Of a DNA stretch of 64,000 nucleotides, positions 52,582 to 60,755 are shown piece after piece. Position 1 is the first letter of the stretch. Every line of letters begins with the position of its first letter. The notes below the pieces were generated by a model that ran no database searches, had not been told where the DNA came from, and was given only the letters and a program-made list of their open reading frames with translations. The translations under genes and the position numbers were made by a program. Source of the DNA: Chitinophaga sp. MM2321 (GTDB taxonomy: Bacteria > Bacteroidota > Bacteroidia > Chitinophagales > Chitinophagaceae). The stretch lies in assembly GCF_964033635.1 (NCBI RefSeq), contig NZ_OZ035533.1:434001-498000 (forward strand). Direction: 5' to 3'.

Positions 52582-53676
52582 ATGAAAATAAAAGAGGTCA
52601 TACAGGCGCTTGAACAGTTTGCGCCTTTGCAATACCAGGAGAGTTATGATAATGCGGGGCTTATTTTCGGAGATGCCGGCCGTGAGGTGACCAATGTTCT
52701 CCTGACCCTGGATGCCACCGAAGAAGTGATAGACGAGGCGATTGCCAGGGGATGTAACCTGGTGGTGGCGCATCACCCGATTGTTTTCGGGGGGCTTAAA
52801 AAAATTACCGGGAACACTTATGTGGAGCGGGTGGCTATTAAGGCGATCCGGCATGAGGTGGCGGTATATGCAGCGCATACCAACCTTGACAATGTACGCA
52901 ATGGCGTTTGTGCGCAGATGGCGTCACGGCTGGGATTGGAGTCATGCAGGGTATTACAGCCGAAGACCGGGTTGCTGAAGAAGTTATTCACTTTTGTGCC
53001 GCTGGCAGATATTGAGATGGTGCGTGCGGCCTTGTTTGCTGCCGGCGCCGGGGAAATCGGGAAATATAGCGAATGCAGCTTTAATGCAACAGGGCAGGGC
53101 ACTTTCAAAGGCGAACAAGGCGCAGATCCTTACGTAGGTACGCCGGGGGAAAGACATTTTGAGACAGAAATCAAGTTGGAAGTAATTTTTCCGGTATATT
53201 TGGAATCCCGGATTATTCAGGCATTACTGAATAGTCATCCTTATGAGGAGGTGGCCTATGATGTGGTAAGTCTGGATAACGCTTACCAGCAGGTAGGTTC
53301 AGGGCTGGTGGGTAACTTACCCCAGGCAATGGATGAGATGGATTTCCTGCATTATGTGAAGCAGCAGTTCGGGGCAGGTTGTGTGAAGTATACGCCTTTG
53401 CGGGGTAAGGAGGTTAAAAAAGTGGCGTTATGTGGCGGTTCGGGCAGTTTCCTGTTAAAAAGGGCAATCAGTGCCGGAGCAGACGTCTACATATCATCGG
53501 ATTTTAAATATCATGAATTTTTTGATGCTGAGAATCAATTAGTTATTGCAGATATCGGACATTTTGAGAGCGAGCAGTTTACAGTGGAATTATTTTATCA
53601 TATATTGACTGAAAAATTCCGTAATTTTGCGCCTCTTAAATCTACGATTAAAACAAACCCGGTAAATTATTTATAA
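52582..53676 (+). CDS. Nif3-like dinuclear metal center protein
   Basis: A 364-residue Nif3/DUF34 hexamer-type protein. Metal ligands: VVAHHPIVFGG, HTNLDN and near the end DIGHFESEQ. The middle (about 130-240) holds the PII-like YqfO insert typical of longer Nif3 proteins. Proposed roles include GTP cyclohydrolase type 2 activity, but the reaction is not settled. The frame opens upstream, antisense to the M32 gene; M-K-I-K-E at 52582 is correct. The zinc-ribbon gene follows after 3 bases. Confidence 0.92.
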   Translation: MKIKEVIQALEQFAPLQYQESYDNAGLIFGDAGREVTNVLLTLDATEEVIDEAIARGCNLVVAHHPIVFGGLKKITGNTYVERVAIKAIRHEVAVYAAHTNLDNVRNGVCAQMASRLGLESCRVLQPKTGLLKKLFTFVPLADIEMVRAALFAAGAGEIGKYSECSFNATGQGTFKGEQGADPYVGTPGERHFETEIKLEVIFPVYLESRIIQALLNSHPYEEVAYDVVSLDNAYQQVGSGLVGNLPQAMDEMDFLHYVKQQFGAGCVKYTPLRGKEVKKVALCGGSGSFLLKRAISAGADVYISSDFKYHEFFDAENQLVIADIGHFESEQFTVELFYHILTEKFRNFAPLKSTIKTNPVNYL

Positions 53677-53679
53677 TAC

Positions 53680-54432
53680 ATGGCTACCGTAAAAGAATAC
53701 TCCGTTGAGGAAAAATTAGCGTCTGTGCTCAAGTTACAGAAGATTGATTCCAAACTGGATGGGATCCAGGTGCTGAAAGGGGAGTTGCCGATGGAAGTAA
53801 AGGACCTGGAAGATGAGATCGAAGGGTTGAATACCCGTCAGTCACATATCGAGAATGAAATCAAGGGTATCCAGGACTTTGTTGCCAGCAAGAAAGCTGC
53901 TATTAAAGACGCGGAAGCGTTGATAAAGAAGTACGAGAAGCAGCAGGACAATGTGAAGAACAACCGCGAGTTTGAAGCCATTACCAAGGAAATGGAAATG
54001 CAGGCACTTGAAATCAAACTGGCTGAAAAGCATATCAAGGACGCTAACGAAGAAGTAAAAGAAAAATCCCGTACGCTGGAAGTGGCTAAGAAGGCAGTTG
54101 CTGACAAAGAAACGAATCTGAAGCACAAGAAAGGCGAACTGGAAAAAATCGTTGGCGAAACTGATAAGGAAGAGAAAGCGTTCCGCAAGGAAAGTGAAGA
54201 TGCCCGTACCAAAGTAGACCCCCGTTTACTGTCTGCTTACGAAAAGATCCGCAAGAACTATCGTAACGGTCTGGCTGTAGTAACTGTTGAACGCGACTCC
54301 TGCGGTGGTTGCTACAATGCAATCCCTCCTCAGCGTCAGGCGGAAATCCGTCAGCACAAGAAAATCATCGTTTGCGAACATTGTGGCCGTATCCTCGTGG
54401 ATAACGATCTCGAAGCAACGATTACTATCTGA
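53680..54432 (+). CDS. coiled-coil protein with C4 zinc ribbon
   Basis: A 250-residue cytosolic protein. A long coiled coil (about 35-190, rich in Glu and Lys) precedes a zinc ribbon CGGC...CEHC (about 207-240) near the C-terminus. It is the usual partner next to nif3 in Bacteroidota. The molecular role is unknown. A strong terminator follows. Confidence 0.88.
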   Translation: MATVKEYSVEEKLASVLKLQKIDSKLDGIQVLKGELPMEVKDLEDEIEGLNTRQSHIENEIKGIQDFVASKKAAIKDAEALIKKYEKQQDNVKNNREFEAITKEMEMQALEIKLAEKHIKDANEEVKEKSRTLEVAKKAVADKETNLKHKKGELEKIVGETDKEEKAFRKESEDARTKVDPRLLSAYEKIRKNYRNGLAVVTVERDSCGGCYNAIPPQRQAEIRQHKKIIVCEHCGRILVDNDLEATITI

Positions 54433-54463
54433 TCCGGATTGGTCAGCTAATAAAAAGATTGGG

Positions 54464-54491
54464 AAAAGGACATCTGCGGATGTCCTTTTTT
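54464..54491 (+). terminator. terminator of the nif3 / zinc-ribbon operon
   Basis: AAAAGGACATC pairs with GATGTCCTTTT around a four-base loop and ends in a T-run. Confidence 0.9.
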
Positions 54492-54555
54492 CGTGTATGC
54501 CTCCCCGTAATATAAAAATATACTAATTTATTTAGTTTTGTTTTACTAATTATAT

Positions 54556-54563
54556 TAGCTTTG
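54556..54563 (+). promoter_or_regulatory. -7 box TAGCTTTG, about 155 bases before the TPR gene
   Basis: A perfect TAnnTTTG. A second, weaker box GAATTTTG lies five bases before the ATG at 54719. The stretch 54564-54718 would be a long leader; no ORF or clear fold is seen in it. Confidence 0.45.
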
Positions 54564-54718
54564 CCGCCAACACCCTTGCGCAGGTAGTATGCGTAGTAGT
54601 TCCTTTAATTTGTGGCAGGAATTTGGATGGGCATTGCAACTTTAAAAATGTGATTGTTTATTGGGATTTGTGAATTGGTTATGTGAGATTTGGCCTTTAT
54701 TTCAGGAATTTTGCCCTT

Positions 54719-56206
54719 ATGCGTATTATTTTTTCTATCGTTCTTTTACTGAGTGTAGGGTTGACAGGTAATGCACAACAGAAAGTATATGATTTTAACA
54801 ATCGCTGTGAACAAGCCTATGAAGCTATTATGCAACTACGGCTAAACGCAGGGAAAGCGTTGTTGGAAACAGAAAAGAAAGAGAACCCGGATAACCTGGT
54901 TCCTTATTTTTTGGATAATTACGCTGATTTTTTTCCACTCTTCTTTAATGAAGATCCGGCGGAATATTCCCGCAAAAGAAGCATGCGGTTGTTCCGGCTG
55001 AATAAGATGGCAGAAGGTTCTCCCGATTCCCCCTATTATCTCTACACACAGGCCGCCATCAAGTTCCAGTGGGCGATGGTAAAAATAAAGTTCAATGAAA
55101 AATGGGATGCCACCTGGGAAATAAGAAAAGCTTATATCACCCTGAAAGAGAACCAGCGCAGGTTTCCGGACTTCGTTCCGAATAAACTGTTGCTGGGTGC
55201 CATGCAGACGGTATTTGGTACAATCCCCGACGGATACAAATGGATTACCAACATCCTGGGTATGAAAGGAAGTATCAAACAGGGGATGGAAAATGTGAAT
55301 GCCTTTATCGAGAGCAATGCGCCGGAAGCGAGATTGTTCCGGGAAGAATCCTATTACTACTATTGTTACCTGATGCTCTTTATTGTCAACAAACCGGAAG
55401 ATACCTGGGAGTTTTTACAACGTAAGCAGCTGGATACAAAGAATAATTATCTTTTTGCATTGATGGTGGCAAACCTCTCGCTCAATAACCAGAAAGCGGC
55501 TATAGGACTGAAAGTATTGCAGGAACGGGACGATAGCGCGGAGTATGCGGACATCCAGTATTACAACTATGTAATGGGACTGTTGAAACTGACAAGACTG
55601 GACCCTGATGCACATGTGTACCTGGAAAGGTTTATCAACAATTTCAAAGGTAAGTTCTATGTAAAAGAATGTTTGCAGCGGTTAAGCTGGTTCTATTACC
55701 TGGAAGGGAATCAGGCGGCGGCTAACAAGTACCGGGCGATGATCCTGACCCGTGGCGGCACAGAAACGGATGCAGACAAACAGGCCCTGAAAGAGGCGGA
55801 AGGCGGTAAATGGCCGGACCCGTTTTTACTGCGGGTACGTTTGCTGAGTGATGGCGGCTACCTGAATGAAGCCCTGAAGTTGCTGTTGACAAAAAAGGCG
55901 GCCGATTTCCATTCAATGGAAGAAAAGCTAGAATACGCTTACCGCCTGGGCCGTATCTATGATGAACTAGGGCAGGACGATAAAGCAATCGCTATGTATG
56001 ACATCACCATCAAAGTAGGCGCTAACAGGCCGGAATATTATGCGGCCAGGGCATCCCTTCAAATGGGTTATATTTACGAAAAGCGGCATGAAAAGAGTAA
56101 AGCCATTCAATGTTATCAGCAATGTCTGAACATGAAAGGCCACGATTATAAAAATTCCCTGGACCAGCGGGCTAAAGCAGGTATACAGCGTGTGAACGGA
56201 ACCTGA
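54719..56206 (+). CDS. exported TPR-like repeat protein
   Basis: A 495-residue protein with a signal peptide (about 1-20, GNAQQ) and helical repeats throughout, including clear TPR-like segments near the C-terminus (LEYAYRLGRIYDELGQDDKAIAMYD, and the KRHEKSKAIQCYQQCL unit). It probably sits in the periplasm or envelope as a scaffold; no partner is known. The frame opens 12 codons earlier at 54683. recN follows after 32 bases. Confidence 0.82.
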   Translation: MRIIFSIVLLLSVGLTGNAQQKVYDFNNRCEQAYEAIMQLRLNAGKALLETEKKENPDNLVPYFLDNYADFFPLFFNEDPAEYSRKRSMRLFRLNKMAEGSPDSPYYLYTQAAIKFQWAMVKIKFNEKWDATWEIRKAYITLKENQRRFPDFVPNKLLLGAMQTVFGTIPDGYKWITNILGMKGSIKQGMENVNAFIESNAPEARLFREESYYYYCYLMLFIVNKPEDTWEFLQRKQLDTKNNYLFALMVANLSLNNQKAAIGLKVLQERDDSAEYADIQYYNYVMGLLKLTRLDPDAHVYLERFINNFKGKFYVKECLQRLSWFYYLEGNQAAANKYRAMILTRGGTETDADKQALKEAEGGKWPDPFLLRVRLLSDGGYLNEALKLLLTKKAADFHSMEEKLEYAYRLGRIYDELGQDDKAIAMYDITIKVGANRPEYYAARASLQMGYIYEKRHEKSKAIQCYQQCLNMKGHDYKNSLDQRAKAGIQRVNGT

Positions 56207-56238
56207 CAAGGAATTCTTTAAAAGTTATTTCCTGACTT

Positions 56239-57888
56239 ATGTTACAGCGACTCATCATTAAGAATTACGCCATTATTGAAAACCTGGAAATTGATTTCTC
56301 AGGCAACCTTAATGTAATCACCGGGGAAACAGGTGCCGGTAAATCTATCCTGTTGGGCGCACTCTCCCTTATCCTGGGAGAGCGGGCAGACCCGGGCGTA
56401 CTATTTGATAAAACCCGTAAATGCGTTATAGAAGGCATCTTCAAAGTGAAAAAGTCACAGGTAGCCGCCTTCTTCCAGCGTCATGAGCTGGACCTGGAAG
56501 ATCAACTGATCATTCGCCGCGAAATCAGTGCTGCCGGTAAATCGAGGGCCTTTGTAAATGATACGCCTGTAAATATTTCCCAGCTGTCGGAGCTAAGCAG
56601 CCACCTGGTTGACCTCCACCAGCAGTTTGATACACTGGACCTGGGCAACGCCGATTTTCAGCGGGAAGTAATAGACGCCCTCGTAAACAAACCAGCCGGA
56701 CTACAGCAATATCACCAGGTTTACCTGCAATATGCGCAGGTACAGAAGAAATACAAACAGCTGCACGATAGCCGCGACCACGCCAACAAAGAACTTGACT
56801 ACAATAAATTCCTGCTCGATGAACTGTCGGAAGCAGGCTTTGGTCCCAACGAAATTGAAGACCTGGACAGTGAGCTGCAACTCCTGACCCACGCCGAAGA
56901 AATAAAGAATACGCTGAACCGTGTTTTCTTCCAGCTGAAAGAAGACGAGCAGCCCATCCTGCAACAGATAAAACAGTTACAATCTTCCCTGCAGGGGTTA
57001 TCCGCTTTCCATAAAGATGTGCCGGGCGTAGCAGCACGGTTATTATCTTCCTATCTCGAACTACAGGACATTGCAGGAGAAGTAGAAAATATTAACGACC
57101 AGGTACAATATGATGGTGTGCGCATAGAACTCGTTAATGAGCGGATGGCGCTGGGTTACCGCCTTTTAAAGAAGCATGGGTTGCATACGAGCGGTGAACT
57201 GCTGGCTTTAAAAGAGGAGCTGACCGCCAGGGTAGACAATGTGCTGAATCTTGATGAACAACTTTTATTGCTGGAACAGGAACAGGCGCAATTGCACGAA
57301 ACCCTGCTGAAAGCAGCCATCGTTATTTCCGCAGAAAGACAGGCGCAGGCGGCGCCTTTTGAGAAAAAGGTAAATACCCTGCTGGCCCAGGTAGGGATGC
57401 CAAATGCCAGGCTGAAAGTAGCCCTTACGGAGGGAGAACTGAACCCCTACGGGCATGATACCATCGAATTTCTGTTTGATGCCAATAAGAGCAACCAGTT
57501 TGCACCGGTGGGGAAAGTAGCTTCCGGCGGGGAATTGAGCCGGCTGATGTTGTGCATCAAATCGCTGGTGGCAAAGTCGGTAGCCCTTCCTACGCTGATC
57601 TTTGATGAGATAGATACCGGTATTTCCGGTGAAGCGGCCCGGCAGGTAGGAATTATCCTGAAAGATCTGGCCAAAGCGCACCAGATCATCTGTATCACTC
57701 ATCAGCCGCAGATAGCGGGGAAAGCGGATGCGCACTACTTTGTATATAAAGATGCCAAGGCAGATAAAGTAACTACCAGCGTACGTTTGTTGTCGCAGGA
57801 AGAGCGGATCGACAAAATAGCGCAGATGCTGAGTGGGGAGAAGCCTACCGCCGCTGCCCTGGAAAACGCCCGGGAAATGGTCAGATAA
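56239..57888 (+). CDS. recN: DNA repair protein RecN
   Basis: An SMC-like ATPase acting in double-strand break repair. The 549-residue protein has Walker A GETGAGKSILLGAL (about 30-43), a coiled coil in the middle (about 150-370), GGELSRLML (ABC signature) and Walker B LIFDEIDTGISG, with the ITHQPQIAG H-loop. All ATPase parts are intact. It may be co-transcribed with the TPR gene. Confidence 0.95.
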   Translation: MLQRLIIKNYAIIENLEIDFSGNLNVITGETGAGKSILLGALSLILGERADPGVLFDKTRKCVIEGIFKVKKSQVAAFFQRHELDLEDQLIIRREISAAGKSRAFVNDTPVNISQLSELSSHLVDLHQQFDTLDLGNADFQREVIDALVNKPAGLQQYHQVYLQYAQVQKKYKQLHDSRDHANKELDYNKFLLDELSEAGFGPNEIEDLDSELQLLTHAEEIKNTLNRVFFQLKEDEQPILQQIKQLQSSLQGLSAFHKDVPGVAARLLSSYLELQDIAGEVENINDQVQYDGVRIELVNERMALGYRLLKKHGLHTSGELLALKEELTARVDNVLNLDEQLLLLEQEQAQLHETLLKAAIVISAERQAQAAPFEKKVNTLLAQVGMPNARLKVALTEGELNPYGHDTIEFLFDANKSNQFAPVGKVASGGELSRLMLCIKSLVAKSVALPTLIFDEIDTGISGEAARQVGIILKDLAKAHQIICITHQPQIAGKADAHYFVYKDAKADKVTTSVRLLSQEERIDKIAQMLSGEKPTAAALENAREMVR

Positions 57889-57986
57889 GACGATTAATAG
57901 TGGCTTTTAGCCATCCTTTAGTGTATCTTACCAGTGGGCAGGGCCAAAAGCCCTACTTAATAACTTTTTTTTTCAACTATAACGAC

Positions 57987-57994
57987 TATTTTTG
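57987..57994 (+). promoter_or_regulatory. -7 box TATTTTTG for fabI
   Basis: A perfect TAnnTTTG, 20 bases before the ATG at 58015. Confidence 0.6.
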
Positions 57995-58014
57995 CCGAAA
58001 TTAATTTTGACCAC

Positions 58015-58827
58015 ATGGCTCATAACTTATTAAAAGGGAAGAAAGGTATCATCTTTGGCGCACTGGACGAAAAGTCTATAGCTTGGAGAACTGCACTGCG
58101 TTGTGTGGAAGAAGGCGCTGAAATTGTGCTTACCAATGCTCCTATTGCCCTGCGTATGGGTGAGATCAACAAACTTGCTGAAACGTGTAAGGCACCGGTT
58201 ATTCCGGCGGATGTTACCAATATGGATGATCTGGCTAACCTGTTCAACAAATCCATGGAACATTTTGGTGGCAAAGTGGACTTTGTACTGCATTCCGTGG
58301 CAATGGGTATGAATATCCGTAAAGGCAGAAGCTATACCGACCTGGATTACGATTTCAATCATAAAACATTCGATATCTCCGCAATGTCGCTGCACCGGGT
58401 ATTGCAAACAGCTTACAAGCTGGATGCGCTGAACGAGTGGGCGTCTGTAATTGCGCTGTCATACATTGCCTCACAGAGGGTATTCCCTGACTACGGCGAA
58501 ATGGCGGATGCCAAAGCACTGCTGGAATCTATTGCCCGCAGCTTCGGCTACCACTATGGTACCCACAAGAAAGTACGTGTAAACACGATCTCTCAGTCTC
58601 CGGTAAAAACTACTGCTGGTGGTGGTGTGAAAGGTTTTGACGGCTTTATGGCTTATGCAGACAAGATGAGCCCATTAGGCAATGCTACTACCGATGAATG
58701 TGCCAACTACGCCGTGGCCATGTTCTCTGACCTCACCAAAATGGTGACCATGCAGAACCTGTTCCATGATGGCGGCTTCTCATTTACCGGCGTATCCAAG
58801 CCAGTGATTGATCAGATGGACAAATAA
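58015..58827 (+). CDS. fabI: enoyl-ACP reductase
   Basis: FabI reduces enoyl-ACP with NAD(P)H at the last step of the fatty acid elongation cycle. The 270-residue SDR protein has the family's GALDEKSIAW cofactor loop and ALSYIASQRVFPDYGEMADAK with the Tyr-x6-Lys catalytic pair. N-terminal GKKGIIFG is also normal. Other enoyl reductase types (FabK, FabV) do not fit. It has its own promoter box and terminator. Confidence 0.93.
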   Translation: MAHNLLKGKKGIIFGALDEKSIAWRTALRCVEEGAEIVLTNAPIALRMGEINKLAETCKAPVIPADVTNMDDLANLFNKSMEHFGGKVDFVLHSVAMGMNIRKGRSYTDLDYDFNHKTFDISAMSLHRVLQTAYKLDALNEWASVIALSYIASQRVFPDYGEMADAKALLESIARSFGYHYGTHKKVRVNTISQSPVKTTAGGGVKGFDGFMAYADKMSPLGNATTDECANYAVAMFSDLTKMVTMQNLFHDGGFSFTGVSKPVIDQMDK

Positions 58828-58832
58828 TAACC

Positions 58833-58934
58833 ATTTAGTCATTTAATTATTTAGAGATGTAGCTATTTTGTTTCAGTGGTATATCATCCTTTGAAACAAA
58901 ATAGCTACATCTCTAAATAATTAAATGACTAAAT
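58833..58934. repeat. perfect family A palindrome after fabI
   Basis: Arms of 43 bases (58833-58875 and 58892-58934) are exact reverse complements around a 16-base loop. The words are the clearest of all: ATTTAGTC, ATTTAATT, ATTTAGAG, ATGTAGCT, ATTTTGTT, then TCA. It is followed directly by an ordinary terminator, so ending transcription is not obviously its own task. Confidence 0.95.
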
Positions 58935-58940
58935 AAAAAG

Positions 58941-58976
58941 GCCGTTACCAGTTGTTGGTAACGGCTTAATTTTTTT
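58941..58976. terminator. bidirectional terminator after fabI
   Basis: GCCGTTACC pairs with GGTAACGGC around a seven-base loop. A T-run follows on the plus strand and an A-run precedes it, so it can also serve the DUF2795 gene. Confidence 0.85.
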
Positions 58977-59020
58977 ATCAGGCATAGGATGCCTGGGATG
59001 GCAGGCAGCCTGCAATCGGG

Positions 59021-59242
59021 CTAATATTCGTCTTCGTTGAAGAAGAAGTCGTCCTGAGACGGATAATCAGACCAGATATCTTCAATCCCCTCATAAATTT
59101 CTCCCTCGTCTTCCAGCTCCTGTAAGTTCTCGATTACTTCGATCGGTGCACCGGAACGAATAGCGTAATCAATGAGTTCATCTTTCGTAGCTGGCCATGG
59201 AGCGTCCTCCAGGTATGAAGCTAATTCTAATGTCCAGTACAT
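59021..59242 (-). CDS. DUF2795 family protein
   Basis: A 73-residue acidic protein. The pattern WTLELASYLEDAPWPATKDELIDYAIRSGAP is that of DUF2795, a small helical domain found in many bacteria, here with an acidic tail (SQDDFFFNEDEY). Function is unknown. A TACTTTTG box lies 32 bases upstream. Confidence 0.85.
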   Translation of the reverse strand: MYWTLELASYLEDAPWPATKDELIDYAIRSGAPIEVIENLQELEDEGEIYEGIEDIWSDYPSQDDFFFNEDEY

Positions 59243-59273
59243 CTTATTAAAATTTTTACTTTTTAATTTTCCG

Positions 59274-59281
59274 CAAAAGTA
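59274..59281 (-). promoter_or_regulatory. -7 box TACTTTTG for the DUF2795 gene
   Basis: A perfect TAnnTTTG on the minus strand, 31 bases before the ATG at 59242. Confidence 0.6.
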
Positions 59282-59343
59282 TTATTTAATTTGAAATAAA
59301 CAACTTTTACTATTTTTATCGGTTAATTACTTTTCTTTGGGTT

Positions 59344-59994
59344 ATGCTAACCGCTCGCAATGTTACCAAAAATTATTCCAACTTACCTATTTTAAAGGGG
59401 GTCGACATTACTGTCAGTAAAGGGGAAATTGTCACCATCGTTGGATCGTCAGGCGCCGGCAAAAGCACCTTGTTGCATATACTCGGAACCCTGGATATGC
59501 CCACTACGGGCGAAGTTTGGCTGAATGATGTCAATCTGACCGGTTTAAAGGGTAATACCCTCGCCGATTTCAGGAACCGTCATATTGGCTTCATTTTCCA
59601 GTTCCATCACCTGTTACCGGAATTTTCCGCACTCGAAAATATCAGTATCCCCGGTTATATTGCCGGTACCAAAAAAAAGGATGTAAAGGAAAAAGCCATC
59701 TTCCTGCTGGAAACGCTCGGCCTGCAGGACCGGATGGAGCATAAACCCAATGCCCTCTCCGGCGGAGAGCAGCAGCGTGTAGCCGTGGCCCGCGCCCTGA
59801 TCAATAATCCCGATGTAGTGATGGCAGACGAACCAACCGGTAACCTGGACTCCCGCAACGCCCGGGAACTGCATAACCTGTTCCTGGAACTGCGCGACAA
59901 ATTTCAGCAAACCTTTATCATCGTTACCCATAACGAAGAACTGGCCCCGCTCAGCGACCGGCAACTCCTGATGAAAGACGGGAAGATTATTTAG
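59344..59994 (+). CDS. lolD: LolD-like ABC transporter ATP-binding protein
   Basis: The ATPase of a lipoprotein-release or macrolide-type (MacB/LolCDE) exporter. The 216-residue protein has Walker [11 protein letters not shown]-loop [15 protein letters not shown], signature [15 protein letters not shown] and Walker [14 protein letters not shown]. The match to LolD is good, but no permease gene (lolC/E) is adjacent, so the partner is inferred. Its TAG stop lies in the first word of a half palindrome. Confidence 0.85.
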   Translation: MLTARNVTKNYSNLPILKGVDITVSKGEIVTIVGSSGAGKSTLLHILGTLDMPTTGEVWLNDVNLTGLKGNTLADFRNRHIGFIFQFHHLLPEFSALENISIPGYIAGTKKKDVKEKAIFLLETLGLQDRMEHKPNALSGGEQQRVAVARALINNPDVVMADEPTGNLDSRNARELHNLFLELRDKFQQTFIIVTHNEELAPLSDRQLLMKDGKII

Positions 59995-60042
59995 GGATTT
60001 TTTGATTTACGTATTTAGGAATTTGAAATGCAGCGGAGATAT
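59989..60042 (+). repeat. half of a family A palindrome at the lolD stop
   Basis: Words: ATTTAGGG, ATTTTTTG, ATTTACGT, ATTTAGGA, ATTTGAAA, then TGCAGCGGAGAT. The opposite arm is missing except possibly a short AAATCAAAAAA stretch at about 60056, as if the centre and right arm had been deleted. The first word supplies the lolD TAG stop. Confidence 0.8.
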
Positions 60043-60067
60043 GATTTGTTGATAAAATCAAAAAAAT

Positions 60068-60715
60068 TCATTGTGCGCGTATAATCGATTTCCCGGCGAT
60101 TACAAACACCGGCTCCTGGGGGGAGGGGTGAAGTGTGGCCAGGCCGGTAAAGTGCCCGAAAGCGGGTAAAATGCCGCAATGCCGGCCAAAATAAAAGCAG
60201 GGTAGCCGAAGCCTTTGCCTGGCAACCCCTTCCATGATAATGCCGGGGTGCAGGTGCCCGGAAAACGTATATCGATACCCGTTATCTTCCCCGCAAGGCT
60301 CATGAATGAAGTGGATGCCCTTTACAGTAAGGGTGGCATGGGTGTTTATTCCGATCTCCCCATACACATCTTCCGGCATAATATCATGGTTGCCTTTTAC
60401 GAGGTCTATCCGGATGTGCGGGAATTGTCCGCGCCACAGCCTGAAATACTGCACTTCGTTGTTCTCCCTGCTGTGAAACATATCGCCTACAATAATGATC
60501 CTGGCTGGCAGGAAGCGGGTAATCAGCTGTTGCAGCCGGAAAAGATCTTCCTGTACAATACCCGCTGGTACAGCAATGCCGGCTTTGCGGAAATGAGCAG
60601 CCTTTCCCAGATGCAGATCTGAAAGGATCAATGCTTTTTCTTCTTCCCAGAAAATTGCCCGCTCGGGCAACAAATGCCAATGCTGCTCCTGAAAATGAAA
60701 TATTTCCGCCACCAC
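60068..60715 (-). CDS. pdeM: ligase-associated DNA damage response endonuclease PdeM
   Basis: A calcineurin-like metallophosphoesterase of 215 residues. Metal motifs: LSDLHLGKA, VGDMFHS, KGNHD, and the terminal GHLHPG. PdeM is usually encoded with an Lhr-like helicase, an ATP-dependent ligase and an exonuclease. Here it is 40 bases after the helicase but no ligase or exonuclease is near. The start is a GTG (60715 or 60712); no ATG fits. Confidence 0.88.
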   Translation of the reverse strand: MVAEIFHFQEQHWHLLPERAIFWEEEKALILSDLHLGKAAHFRKAGIAVPAGIVQEDLFRLQQLITRFLPARIIIVGDMFHSRENNEVQYFRLWRGQFPHIRIDLVKGNHDIMPEDVYGEIGINTHATLTVKGIHFIHEPCGEDNGYRYTFSGHLHPGIIMEGVARQRLRLPCFYFGRHCGILPAFGHFTGLATLHPSPQEPVFVIAGKSIIRAQ

Positions 60716-60755
60716 TACATCTACTGTTTTTAATTGAGCTGCAAATTATTAATTC

